This document shows positions 10,329 to 21,423 of a stretch of 64,000 bases of DNA, in pieces. Position 1 is the stretch's first letter; the number at the start of each line of letters is the position of its first letter. A model generated the notes under the pieces. The model was not told the origin of the DNA. It did not search any database and was given only the letters and a program-made list of their open reading frames with translations. Made by a program: the position numbers and the translations under genes. Origin of the DNA: Plenodomus lindquistii (Eukaryota; Ascomycota; Dothideomycetes; Pleosporales; Leptosphaeriaceae); contig JANUWI010000006.1 in the NCBI GenBank assembly GCA_025504975.1, forward strand, positions 992,001 to 1,056,000, given 5' to 3'.

Positions 10329-11012
10329 GTTGACTGAGGTTGGATTGGTATTGCACGGATTCTGTATAGATCAAAAGATGCTGCTGCTGCTGCAAGTAAA
10401 GGCTTCTGGGATCATCAAATATAACGCAGTTGAACTAGGACGTATGACTGATTGGACGGACGCTGTGAGCTGTAAGCCATCATGTGTTAGCGAATGAGAA
10501 CACCAAGCCAACCGTCTCCGGATTGCATTCGTTCATCCTATAGGTGCTGAGTTTGCCAGCGAAGTTCCGGGGCCAGGACAAACAGCGAATCGGAAAGACT
10601 CTGGGATCTTCCGAACTGCCGTACCAGACCTCACATCCATCTACTGTATCCACATTATCGCCATCACCAGGTCTGCGCTCGTTCCGATGGAAAACCGTAG
10701 CCAGCAATCTCCGCTCAACCGAACTCCAGGTCTGCAGTGGATAGCATCTAGGGCATGGAGGCAATAGCGACCTCCGCAGAACACGTCTCCAAGAATCCAA
10801 ACATCTCAACCTATCGCAGGAACCCACCACTTGATTCTAGCCATCTTTAAAAGCCCACCCAACTGGCCTTGATTCCTGCAACGTGCCCTCCAACGTCCTC
10901 GTCTTCTTCCAGACTCCCCCCCTCTACATCCACTTCTTCACTCGTATTACCCACCCTCACCCCTCGACTCACTCATCCTCACCACCACCACTCCCAATCC
11001 AACCCAACAAAA
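10329..11012. promoter_or_regulatory. Divergent promoter, monooxygenase and lyase-like genes
   Basis: A 684-bp region between two divergent ATGs. It contains GTTCCGGG at 10564-10571, the octamer also found in the cupin/SDR and flavin-reductase upstream regions, and CCGAACT-containing sites at about 10615 and 10718. The part nearest 11013 is an unusual C-rich, almost G-free leader (CCACC/CTC runs from about 10900). Confidence 0.45.
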
Positions 11013-12005
11013 ATGTCCCCCCAACCCCCCACCCAACCCACCCCCCTCAAAAAAACCACCCGCCTAAAATCCCTCTTCCATACCCCAACAACCACAATAA
11101 TCCCCTTCGGCTCCCTCCCCCTCCACGCCCAAATGGCCGAAGCAGCCGCCTACCCCGCCTTCTACATCTCCGGCGCCCTAACCTCGTGGCACGTCTTTGG
11201 ACTCCCCGACGCCGGCCTCCTCACCCTCACCGAAGTAATAAACCACGCCCGCACCATCGCATCCAGTGTCTCCATCCCCATCTTCTGCGACGCAGATACC
11301 GGGTACGGCGGGCCCATCAACGTGCAGCGCTGCGTGCGCGAATTCATCGCCGCGGGCGTCGCGGGAATCCATATTGAAGACCAGCTTGATCCGAAGAAGG
11401 CGGGGGATCAGGCGGGGATAGAACTCGTTAGCGATGAAGAGGCCGTGGGCCGACTCAACGCAGCGTGTGCGGCGCGCGATGCACTGGACCCGGATTTCGT
11501 CATTGTAGCCCGCACAGATGGGTATACGGCGCGGGGCGGCTCGTTGGAAGAAGCGATTCGGAGGGGTAAGCTGTACAAGGAGAAGACGGGGGTGGATGTT
11601 GTGTTTGTAGAGGGTTTGCATAGCTGGGAGGAGACGAGGAGGGCGTTGAAGAGTATTCCGGGGCCGACGTATGCGATTCCGTCGAGGTTGGCTGGGCCGC
11701 ATCCTAGTTTGCGGGAGCTGAGTGAAATGGGTCAGGCTATTAATATTTTGCCGTTTGGGCTGCCGGGGGTGCAGGAGGTGTGGGGGTTGTTGTTGGAGAG
11801 TAGGGAGAGGGGGGATTTGAGCGCGTTTGATGAGTATACAGCTAAGGGGGATCGTTTGAAGGGAACGGAGAGGTGGACGGGTTGGGGGGATCGATGGGTC
11901 AAGCCTAGTTATGCGGAAGTTAGGCAGGTGGAGGAGAGCTTCTTGCCAAAGAGTAAGCTGCGAGACTATGAGAATAACGGGAATGTAAGGCTGGCTGAGA
12001 AATAA
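11013..12005 (+). CDS. Isocitrate lyase/PEP mutase superfamily protein, variant active site
   Basis: An intronless 330-residue protein of the ICL/PEP mutase superfamily (TIM barrel), relatives of which include methylisocitrate lyase, 2,3-dimethylmalate lyase, oxaloacetate hydrolase and carboxy-PEP mutase. Visible: IPFGSLPLHAQMAEAAAYPAFYISG (~30-55), FCDADTGYGGP with the metal-binding Asp pair (~92-102), GIHIEDQLDPKKAGDQAG (~122-140), VIVARTDGYTARG (~170) and PSRLAGPHPSLRELSEMG (~225). The lyase signature K-[KR]-C-G-H is replaced by K-K-A-G-D, so the catalytic Cys and His of 2-hydroxyacid lyases are absent. It may be a mutase or hydrolase-like branch or have another chemistry. The upstream frame (from 10869) begins with TTG and is leader. 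It is divergent from the monooxygenase; a role in cleaving a carboxylated intermediate is inference. Confidence 0.85.
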   Translation: MSPQPPTQPTPLKKTTRLKSLFHTPTTTIIPFGSLPLHAQMAEAAAYPAFYISGALTSWHVFGLPDAGLLTLTEVINHARTIASSVSIPIFCDADTGYGGPINVQRCVREFIAAGVAGIHIEDQLDPKKAGDQAGIELVSDEEAVGRLNAACAARDALDPDFVIVARTDGYTARGGSLEEAIRRGKLYKEKTGVDVVFVEGLHSWEETRRALKSIPGPTYAIPSRLAGPHPSLRELSEMGQAINILPFGLPGVQEVWGLLLESRERGDLSAFDEYTAKGDRLKGTERWTGWGDRWVKPSYAEVRQVEESFLPKSKLRDYENNGNVRLAEK

Positions 12006-12508
12006 CGGGGGGTCGGAACGGGGGTGTCTGTAGGCCGTTTAGAAAGCATTCAGGAAAATAAGTTACGTTCGCCGGTTATATTCTCACCAAAGACCGCGGC
12101 TTGCAGAACTTTTTATAAATACTGTCCTACACATTTGTGAAGATGCTATCCACATTCTCTACCACTTGTCAAATTGTATGCAGCCCGCGTCTGCGTCCAA
12201 TGGATGATATTACCATCCCGAGTCCATGCCTTGTTCACGGCCTACCCTATCTCGCCTCGATGCAAGCACGGCAACCACCGCACAAACACTACCCACTGCA
12301 TGAAGACAACAAAAAAGTACCAGAAGCAAAACGATTGTTGCTAAATAAAGAAGAAGAGCCCACCGGAGAAATACGCCTGTGCTTTCCTGCGCACCAGTGT
12401 CAACGCCGGTTGAGATGCTGTGACGATAAAAGGGGAGATGTAATACGGAATGAGTAGTCGGTGTCATATGATATATAAATTCGGAGTCGAGGTTCAAGTG
12501 AGGATGTG
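12006..12508. other. Convergent 3' region, lyase-like and SIP5 genes
   Basis: 503 bp between converging stop codons. A short plus-strand frame (12137-12457) has no ATG-led domain content. I see nothing else. Confidence 0.5.
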
Positions 12509-15137
12509 TTACTGGGTGGCCTGGTGAAACGTTTGCATACTGAGCTCCCCAATGTGTTTCTGGTCGCTGTGCGAATGGTCAGATGTGACTAGTTGAACCG
12601 GTGGTGCGGGACTGATGTCATCGTCATCATCGTTGATATGGGATTGTGATAGTGTTTGCGACGTCTCGTTGGGTTTGAGTGTCATTACGCTCTCTCCGAG
12701 AGGTTCTCTAATCGAAGGATCCAGGTTCAGAGTCAGCTCAGGTGCTTTCCCATTGGCATGTGCTGGCGCGGTCTCGGCGACATCCTCAATGTACTGTGGA
12801 CCCCCGTCCTTTGTCTTCTCCTCCGGGGTGATTGCATCTGCAAGGCTCTTGAAGTTGAACATGGGCTCCGTTCCTGGAGTTCCGTTTGGCGGCGTCTCGC
12901 CCTGACTCAAGCTCAGTCCCGAGGCGTTTGGAGAGTGCCCGTACGATGAGCCAGGAGCGAGGTGGTTGTTATCATGCTGTAACGAGTTTTGGAAGGATTC
13001 AGCAAAAGACGAGGCAGAGGACGATGCCTCGGAAAGATTTCGTAGTGCGGATCGATGTGACGGAAGCTCATGGTTTGATGAGTCGAGTGGTGCCAAATGA
13101 CCGGTGCTCGACGATTCCCGCTGGAAATGTACGCGGCTGTCTTCCAAGTGTTTTTGGGCATCATCTACTGACTGCGATGTGTTGACAGTGGACGTAGGCT
13201 CAGTCAGAGGGTTGAAACCAACAGAACCACCCGAACGGTCGACTTCTTTGCCTTTGGCGGCTGCGGACGAACTGCCCGTACCGGCCTCATCGAGTCCATC
13301 GATTTCTATTGGATGAAACCCGCTTCCGATATGACGCTGGGCCTTGGCAACCTTCTTGTTCTCTTTCGCCTTCTTCTTGCCCTCCTTTTTCGCTTCCTTT
13401 GCAGCATCCTTTTCGTCTCGTCTTTTGCGATCTTCCTCAGCTGCCAAGCTTAGACGGATGGCCTCCATCATCATAAGCTCTTCCAGGTCATCGATCCTGT
13501 TGCCACGTCGTGAGCTAAGTCGTGTCGGGAAAAGATCACCAGAACTTTCTGCGCCACGTCCAGAGGACGATTCAGCTTCTCGTCGGGGCGTTCCGACACC
13601 ACTGCTACCGGCACTGTCTGTACCAAACATTCGTCTTCTCCGGCCAAGACCAAATCGACTTTCTTGTTGCTGCACGGAGCCCATCATGTACGCGGCATTG
13701 TGAAGCGCCGTAGCCGCAGCAGCTCTTCTCATTGCATGCGCTCTCGCATCTGCCAGCTTCTTCGCCCAGTCCGGTCGTACCATGTCGGTAGTCACGACCG
13801 TCTTGTCATTGACTGCAAGTGATGTGGCTCTCCTACGCCCCGTTGGCGCAGCGTTTGGCGAACTGAGTGAAGATGTGGATGACATTGCTGACGTTGCGCT
13901 GCTGATTGGGGGTTGGCCATTGAGATTGTAGACAAGCCCCCGCCTGAAAGGTGGTGCCTCATACGTGACTCCGAATTCGGGCATCTTGCAGAACGGACAG
14001 GTTGCAGGCTCCGACACCAAGTTGATTTCTTCCTCGGACCCGGCAGGCGTCGCTTCAGCTTCTGTATCCCCGTGATGTTCTGGAACGTGTGGATCTGGTC
14101 TTTTGATTTGTACAAAGCACTCTGAACAAATTGCTTGGTCGCAGCAACGGGTCTTGTTCAGATAGGGCGGGTAGAACATGAAGCAGATTGGGCATTCCGA
14201 AGCATTCTTGTATAAGAATGCCTCGACTCTTTGACCGTTGACGTAAGGGTCTTCCGGGAGCTTCAATTCCTGTGGGCCCATGTCAGTTTGAGATATATTA
14301 CGAGAGCCGGTCGCAAGCGATGCCAGGGTCTTTGCGCGTCCACGGAAGGTTGGTGCGGAATGCGAGTTTGTAGATAGTGGAGATGTTGGTGAGGGAAGCG
14401 AGAAAGCAGGGTTCGACGGCGAGAGATTGGATCGGTCGGAGTTCTGGGACATGGAACGAGAGCCCATGGGGATTGTGACATTGTTCAGGTTGGACTCTGA
14501 GCTGCGGGGGTTCCACGCAGGACTGAGGTGGTTGGTCGGCCGTGGAGGCTCTTCTGGGGGGATTTCGTCGGCAGCAGGCAATGGTAGGCCCTTGACCACG
14601 GCCACGAGTTGATGCTCCGTCCATGTGTCTTCGTGGTCGTCAAGCCCTTTCCAGAATGGAGCCAGTCGTCGCTCAATCTAACTTGCGTAAGTATGGTGAT
14701 GTCGTCCCGACCATCTTCGGACGACGTACCTGCAATTGGCGCACGGTGGGCTTGCTGAAGTCCTCTGGCCCCGTGTAGACGCCGAGGGTGACGAGAAAGC
14801 CCCCGTCGACGCCCTCTTCCCGCAGACTCTTTTCCCGCTCCTGTGCCCGGATGACGCGCTCTTTCTCCAGCTTACGGGCCTCGCGCTCGGCCTTGGTCTC
14901 CCTCCGCGGCTCAAGGGCGGGATCGCGCTCAACGGCTTCAGGGCCTCGAATACCGAGGAAGGACAGGTCGGGTCTGCTACCGCGCCCATGCCGCGAGCTG
15001 TAGATGCCGCTTCCCGAGCTCTCGGTGGTGGACCCGGCAGGTCCGGCAGCCGTGGGCGAGGCCGCAATGCCCGAACTCGAGCGGCGTGCGTGGCCTCTGG
15101 CAGCGGGCTGTGCCTCCTTTCCCTGGCTGTTGCCCAT
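12509..15137 (-). CDS. sip5: SIP5-like protein with RING-like zinc finger
   Basis: Two exons (15137-14730 and 14677-12509; intron 14678-14729), 858 residues. It matches the fungal SIP5 family: start MGNSQGKEAQPAARG, a charged helical stretch (AEREARKLEKERVIRAQERE, ~85-105), then PEDFSKPTVRQLQ-IERRLAPFWKGL across the splice site. A C4-type zinc finger follows at ~300-375: CPICFMFYPPYLNKTRCC, AICSECFVQIKR and CPFCKMPEFGVTYEAPPFRRG. The C-terminal half is low-complexity with a coiled Lys/Glu run (~530-560). The budding-yeast homologue is linked to Snf1 and glucose signalling, but molecular function is poorly defined. The N-terminal MGNSQG could be myristoylated. Codon choice in exon 1 is very GC-rich compared with exon 2. 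Confidence 0.9.
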
Positions 15138-16301
15138 GGTCTGCGAGCAGGGCGAAATATACGGCCGAGATGTGCGAATGCGAATGCGAATCGAGTGGGT
15201 GCCGCGGATGGCGCCGGGGGCTTATACGGCGGGCTGGCGGCGACGAGGCAGATGACAGCAGTGTCGGGGCTGCCGTTATCGCAGGCCCAGCGAGATGGAA
15301 CCTGAAGGGTGGTGAGGCCGTCGTGGGCGGAGATGGGCAGTGTCACAAGGACATGAAGGATATGCAGCGGAACCTTGCTGGTGGCCGCCTAGACTCCCTG
15401 TCGGCCGGCTTCAGGTGACGCAACGGGGTGGTGGGAGGGACGGGGATGGAAGTCGCAATCGACCAGAGGCGCGCATGGGCATGTGCAGGAAGGAGCGTTC
15501 GCCGACGCAGCGTGCAAGTGCAATGCAAGAGCAGTGCGAGGAGAGAGTTGGGTTGGGCAAGGATGCCAGACTAAGGGCTAGGACGGTGGGCATGCGGCAG
15601 CGAAACCTGAAATGATGTCGTTGCTTGGCGGCACAACGTCCTGATCGCAAACGAACGTTGCGCAGCGCGGTAGGGCCGATTGGGATTGGGCGGGGTGGAG
15701 ATTGAGTGGGCGCACCCAACGGCTTCAGATGGGGGCACTGGCACTGCAATTCGCATCAGAGGCGTGACCGACATCAACAGCGCGTCGCCAGCTGCGTCGT
15801 GTGCCGGCCCGCGGAGAGACATGCAAGACAAGACAAACAGGCACCCGCAGCATCAATCGTCGGTGCCGCCGTCCGTCCCTAGCCAGCCTGCCAGAGAGCT
15901 TATCCTGCTTGGCGGATGGATGAGCCGCCACGACAGCAGCACTCACGACGGCCAGACCCTGCGCTCGGGCTGCAATGCCCTGCCAGAACACGGTCATACG
16001 TCCAAGTCTCGAGCCAAACCACCCTGCCAAAGCGACGCTGGTGGGGGGGGGGCTTGGGCTTGGGCTTGACGAGCAAAATGTCTGGGTAGCACGCGTGGCT
16101 GCCCCGCGCGGGGGGCTTCGGGGGCTTTCAGTGGGCCAGCTCGTCGAATAGGTAGGTACATACGGTTTGTACTACATACATAGTACGACGCCCAACTCTC
16201 CCCCCCAAGAAAGCGCCCAATCATGACTCTTTGGGCCAACAGATTTCGTGCCAACACATAGAAAGCTTGCACCTCATCTCCTAGTCATACAATTTCTCTT
16301 T
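15138..16301. other. GC-rich upstream region of SIP5
   Basis: 1.16 kb between the SIP5 start and the stop of the aldose epimerase (both minus strand). Long frames such as 15340-15615 and 15680-16069 follow GC-rich composition and show no domain. The stretch is probably SIP5 promoter and long leader. Confidence 0.45.
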
Positions 16302-17588
16302 CTACACTGTCCCAAATGTCCACGCTGCACTCCAGTGGTACTTCTCTCCCGGCCCGATCATCTGCTTGGGAATGCGTCCCCACTCTGGACTGCTCAACAT
16401 CATTAGCCCGAGCTTTATTATCACGTCATGACTCACTTACTGGTTGATACCGTCAACATAGTCCTGTGCTTCAATCGCAATGCATCCGTCGCGTGGAATC
16501 TTGGTATCCTGTCCTGCTACGCCCTGTGTGCTCTTGAAGTCGGTCTTGCCGTCGTTCCAGTTGCATGTGTAGAGAACCACGGCGTCCTGGTTCGTCGTCA
16601 GATCAGCCGTGATGCCACTCCATGCACTGCTCAGCGTCAGCACCGTCGCGCTCTTATTGCGGTCTTCGTCGAATGCCCAGTTCCCATTGTAGCCGTGACA
16701 TCCTCCGCCGCAGTGCTTCTCAAACTCTGGGTTGCCGGATGCAAATCCGAGCTGATGCGGTGCAGATGCAAAGTCGCTAATGTCTCCTGGCTTGACATTT
16801 GCAATGATGCCCGTCGGAAGCGCATTCGCGTCGGCTTCCAGGACACGTTTGGCCTCGGGCATGTAAAGAGTGTGATTCCAGATTGTGCGGTTTTCAGGAT
16901 TGGCAAAGGCATCCAGCTGGAAGTACGTGTGCTGCGTGAGCATCATGGGTGTCTTCGTGTCTGGAGACACTGCGTCCATGACGATGCTCCACTTGTTCTT
17001 CGACACAGAGTATGTCACGCTTGCCAATACACGGCCTGGCATGCCCGTCGAGTTTGAAGGGTCGTTGATTGCGAAAGTGATCGAGTTGTTGGTCGTGTTC
17101 TTCACTTCCCAGAACTTGTAGCTCCAGTTGTTAGTGCCGCCATGCAGAGTATTGGGGCCATCATTCAGTTGAGTATGGTAGGTCACATTGTCAATGATGA
17201 ATTGCCCCTTGCCAATGCGATTGACGTAACGCCCCGGTATGGCATTGTACACAGGATGCCCAGGGTCGACGGCTAAGATACGTCAGAGCTGTTCTTGTCA
17301 TAGCTTGAACATTTTGCTCACGATAGTAAGATGTATTGTCATAGCCCAACACAATGTCACGTTCGATTCCGTGCTTGTCTTTGATCTGTTAGTAACAAGA
17401 AGACAATTATAAACGACGACGGTACCTTTCACAAAGAGATTGGTGAGCGTTGCGCCATATGGAATGAATTGCGCCTTAATTCCTTCAGCCTCGAGCGTAT
17501 ACCGGCCACTGGCATCTGGATGAGGACCCGGATGAGCCAGCACACTTTGTGCAGTGAGGAGCGCGAGAACCGTAATAAACAATTGCAT
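16302..17588 (-). CDS. Secreted aldose 1-epimerase (galactose mutarotase)
   Basis: Four exons (17588-17426, 17378-17322, 17272-16441, 16389-16302), 379 residues; introns 17379-17425, 17273-17321 and 16390-16440. It interconverts alpha and beta anomers of hexoses. A signal peptide (MQLFITVLALLTAQSVLA) precedes the mature chain, so it acts outside the cell or in the secretory route. Family landmarks: IPYGATLTNLFVKDKHG (~42-58), AIPGRYVNRIGKGQF, LNDGPNTLHGG (substrate-binding His), LTQHTYFQLD (catalytic His, ~210), and AIEAQDYVDGINH (catalytic Glu base, ~335). Many N-x-S/T sites (NNSITF, NDPSNST, NRTIWNHT) fit a glycosylated enzyme. The last exon reads HPEWGRIPKQMIGPGEKYHW, the usual C-terminus. 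Frames extending to 17675 lack an ATG and would spoil the signal peptide. Confidence 0.92.
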
Positions 17589-18499
17589 TCCGGAGAATCG
17601 ACCCTGGTAAACTTCTGAAAGACAGGAGTAAATCGTTAGATGTACGCTGGCGACACAGCCGTCTTTATTGTACATCTGTTTAAACTGAACACCCCCGCTT
17701 GGTAGGGGCTGATGTCAATCTCTAGTAGTACATGCATATTCATCTGGATTTCCTGCGAATGTAGCCAGGGATAAACAGGCTCTTGGCCATCTAAAGCAAT
17801 CTGTCTGAAATTTACCCCTGGGCAATATGTAGCGGCGCGGTGCATCACTTTGCGGCCACTCATGGTATTGGATGCGCAATTGAGCACGTTATGTATTCTG
17901 GCAACGCTACGATTGAGGAGTCGGCCATGTTCATTGTGGGGTAGTAGAGGCATGGATGTGGTTGTGTGGGTGATGTTTGTGGGGCAAAGCTAACTTAGCC
18001 GGCGAGGCCGCTTGTTCTTTCCCCAGCCATGTTCGTGACTTCTACCTCTCTGCTTGCACTACTCCATGCCCTTGAAGCGTGACCACAGAATTTGACTGTG
18101 CAGCAAGCCAGAGTCTGCGGCAATGTTGGCTCACGACGCTCCACTTCTCACTCATTCGAATGTCTCACGAATCGCATGCATTAACTACTTCATTGACTTA
18201 CAGCAAGCAGCAAGGCAGTAGCTCACCATGGTTATCACAACTCGAAGCCAGTGCCACGGCATCTGCCTAAAGCGGCTGTGGCATGCGCCTGCCACACGTG
18301 CTTGCCTTCCAACAACGATCTTCCACTGCCTATTGCGACAATATCGAGCGTCTAAAATGACTCCCACGTGGCTGTTTCACCAGAACTCATCATTCTGCCC
18401 CATGTCTACACATTTTTAGCACGGACCTACCCACTCCCTACGCCCGAGCCTAGCGTTTCTTGGACATCTCGCAATTACTGCGGCTTCCTCCACAACTCC
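17589..18499. other. Divergent intergenic region, epimerase and hydrolase
   Basis: 0.9 kb between divergent starts. A further 5' exon of the hydrolase may lie in 18357-18499, where the frame is open and contains SVSWTSRNYCGFLHNS but no ATG. Otherwise no gene seen. Confidence 0.4.
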
Positions 18500-20027
18500 A
18501 TGGGGGTCATCGAGTTTCTCTGTGACCGTCGATTCCATCGGACGTTCGTGCTGCCGCCAAATCCTAACACCGACAGACCAAGCCCCTACCGAACATCCTA
18601 CGCCGACTTTGGAGATGCTGAGAGCAATGCTGTCGTCCTATTATGTGGGGCGCTGATGGGTACCCGGTTCTGCTACTCGCCCCTCGATCAACTTGCCAAA
18701 GCACACAACGTCCGCATCATTCATCCAGACCGACCGGGAATAGGTGGCAGCGACTCAGTTGATCTTCACAAGCGCATACAAGTTTGGCTCGGTAAGCTCT
18801 GCTCCAATGTCTGTGCGTTTTGTAGCTGATAGTGCTAGAAATGGTACCTCGACTTTTGGAACATCTTCATATCCCTCATGTTTCACTAGCGAGCCACAGT
18901 GGAGGTGACATCTATCTGCTCAACACAGTGCTAACGTATCCGAACCTGTTACATCCTATTAATCCGTACATTTGCTTTTTCGCTCCATGGGTCCATCCCT
19001 CCCACTCAAAGGTCACACATCTACGCGCAACCGAATTATTGCCGACACCTATGATTGGAAAGTTCGCATCCGTTGCCAGGTTCATTAGTGAGAATGTTGT
19101 CCCGTTGGCAGACACCGGCGAGATGTTTCTACACAACGTCAAAGGGACACTGCGGAGAGGAAATACCACTCCAGCCCCAGTTCCTCTCAAAGCTACTACC
19201 TCGCGGTCTCGGGCGCCATCGAAGTCTTCACAGTATCCCTCACTCAATCTGGATGACGTGAACGTGGTTGACGAGATGAGGAGGCATATAACGAGCTTCG
19301 TATTCGCCGAGTCATCAGAGGGTATTTCGGCAGATGCACGACTGTTCATGAAGAAACCACGCACGGTCGCCTGGTGTTCACCCAGCCTTCTGTGGGATGA
19401 TATTGACTATGCAGTGCCGCTACTTTCCAAGATCCTCGGTGAAGACGATCGACTGATTGGCAGCAGCAGGGTGTGTATAGTCGACACATTCCACGCTGAA
19501 GAAGACAACATGGTTGGCGAACGAGGAAAGCAGTGGTTTGACGAGTGCTGGAATTCCACTCCAGGGCTAAGCTCCCGCAATGCAGGTACATATGCAGCCA
19601 GTGCCCAGTCATCAAAGAGCTATACATACAGCAGTTTTGTGGTGCCAGGGACAGAACACAATCTGCTCATGGATCCGTCCTTCAGTGCGAGTGAAAAATG
19701 GCTGGAAAGAGTTCGATCGGCTTTTCCAATACCACGAAAGGTATGCTGAGACTCACGATCCTATCCGTGATGTGTTGAGCGTTGTACTGATTAATGCTAC
19801 AGGCCGAGTCTGGAGATGGTGCGTGGTCGTTTTCTACAGGTTCTGGTGGCGAAGATAGGAAGAAGGGGTTCCGCTTCTTCATGGGCCGGCTGAAGCATGT
19901 AACGCGTGGGGTGACGGCGCACAGAACCGTTCCACGATCAGGCCTTTCGCAAAACTCTCTCATTGTAAGCTCGAGATCCGGGCGGGGTTGCTCGTCCGCT
20001 GAAGAGGAGCTGTCATTGTACTCTTGA
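18500..20027 (+). CDS. Alpha/beta hydrolase-fold protein
   Basis: Three exons (18500-18791, 18839-19740, 19803-20027), 472 residues with the start used here. Landmarks: SYADFGDAESNAVVLLCGALMG (first strands and oxyanion region), RIIHPDRPGIGGSDSVDLHKR (~75-95, the usual HG-type second strand and DRPGxGxSD), the nucleophile elbow VSLASHSGGDIYLLN (~125, Ser with S-x-S-G-G rather than classic G-x-S-x-G), and a late His in VVPGTEHNLLMD (~395). An insertion of ~130 residues (Ser/Pro-rich, ~215-260) forms the lid. The 75-residue C-terminal exon is basic then Ser/Glu-rich and outside the fold. Family: uncharacterised fungal esterase/lipase-like proteins. The first intron could end at 18832 or 18838; I chose 18838 because it gives WLEMVPRLLEHL. 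The true start may be upstream. Confidence 0.78.
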
Positions 20028-20266
20028 ACCGACATTCAAGGTAGCTTTATGAACTAGACTGGACCAAGCTCTAATAATTCTATCCTTTTCATATCTAATA
20101 GAAGTTTTCATCAGAATATCACTCTCATGCCATTCATACAGCGTGCCAAGGATGCCCCGGACATAACATCGAGACTGACGGAGTTAACACACCAAAACCC
20201 CACTGACGTCTTCATCGTCTCACCCACGCGTCAGATCTACAACCAACACGACTGCGAACGTGTACC

Positions 20267-21135
20267 ATGGCCGAAGAAATGCAAATCAACCCCCAACGCG
20301 CGAAGCAACTCGCCGAAAACCTTGCCAGCATATCCTCGCGCATCAATGCTGCCACCAAAGGCGGCAAGCAGGTACATTTCCCACGCAGCTTCTCCACCCC
20401 ACACGCGCAGCGACTAACCAAAACACTTCCCAGGTGCGCCTCATAGCCGTCTCCAAGCTCAAACCCGCAAACGACATCCTCGCCCTGCACCAACCCCCCA
20501 ACCCCACCCACACGCACTTCGGCGAAAACTACGTGCAAGAGCTCCTCGAAAAGTCCAAACTCCTCCCACGCTCCATCCGGTGGCACATGATCGGGGGCCT
20601 CCAATCCAACAAATGCAAGCAGCTCGCCGAACAAATACCAAACCTCTGGTGCGTAAGCAGCGTAGACAGCGAGAAGAAGGCCAACGAGCTTGAAAAGGGG
20701 CGCAAAGCATTATTAGAAAAGGACAACCAGGCAGAAAAGCTGCGCATAATGGTGCAAGTTAACACGTCAGGCGAGGACTCGAAATCTGGCGTCGAACCCG
20801 CGGATGCGCTGGCGCTGTGTAGACACGTGGTGGATTCGTGTCCGCATCTGCAACTCACGGGACTCATGACGATTGGCGCGATTGCGAGGAGTAAAGAGAC
20901 GACGCCTGAAACGGAGAATGAGGATTTTGTAAGGTTGAGGGAGACGAGGGATCAGGTGGCCAAGGAGTTGGGGTGGGAGGAGGGCAGGTTGGAGTTGAGT
21001 ATGGGGATGAGTGCGGATTTTGAGGGGGCGATTGGACAGGGGAGTGATGAGGTTAGAGTGGGAAGTCAGATTTTTGGGGAGAGGCCGCTGAAGAAGGATG
21101 CGGTTGTTAAGGAGGTTGCTGAGGCGAAGAGTTGA
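20267..21135 (+). CDS. PLP homeostasis protein, YggS/PROSC family
   Basis: Two exons (20267-20371, 20434-21135; intron 20372-20433), 268 residues. It binds pyridoxal 5'-phosphate and buffers the cofactor without a demonstrated catalytic reaction; homologues are E. coli YggS, human PROSC/PLPBP and yeast YBL036C. Visible: helix MAEEMQINPQRAKQLAENLASISSRI, the PLP lysine in LIAVSKLKP (Lys ~43), FGENYVQELLEKS, WHMIGGLQSNK (~90), MVQVNTSGEDSKSG (~155), LTGLMTIGAI and ELSMGMSADFEGAIGQGSDEVRVGSQIFGER, the phosphate-binding loop near the C-terminus. Length and motifs are complete. The exon junction after GGKQ falls at the usual end of helix 1. Confidence 0.95.
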
Positions 21136-21423
21136 TGGGGAGGGGAGGTAGATGAGATGGGTGAGGCGTTGAGTTGTGAGTATGCACGTCGCAATTCTCG
21201 GTATCTTGCTTGAACTACTCCCTGTATCAAAATTCTCATCTGGCTCTTAATGATGCGTCGATTCGTTCTTACCTTCAAGTCGCGTCCGGCGCGTGGCGTG
21301 GCAGCGCGTTCCTTCCCTACGGGCGTGCGGGGTCTTGTCTTGTTCCAACATTGTTGAGACACGACACTGCTTCCTGCCGTCAACACGTTTCGTAAGTTTA
21401 CCTGCGCGTCTCGGTCCACCACC

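Noticed and set aside
12137..12457. 106-codon plus-strand frame after the lyase-like gene
   Set aside because: No domain; lies in the converging 3' flanks of two genes.
14736..15305. Plus-strand 189-codon frame antisense to SIP5 exon 1
   Set aside because: GC-rich composition keeps all frames open; no domain, and SIP5 on the other strand is clearly recognised.
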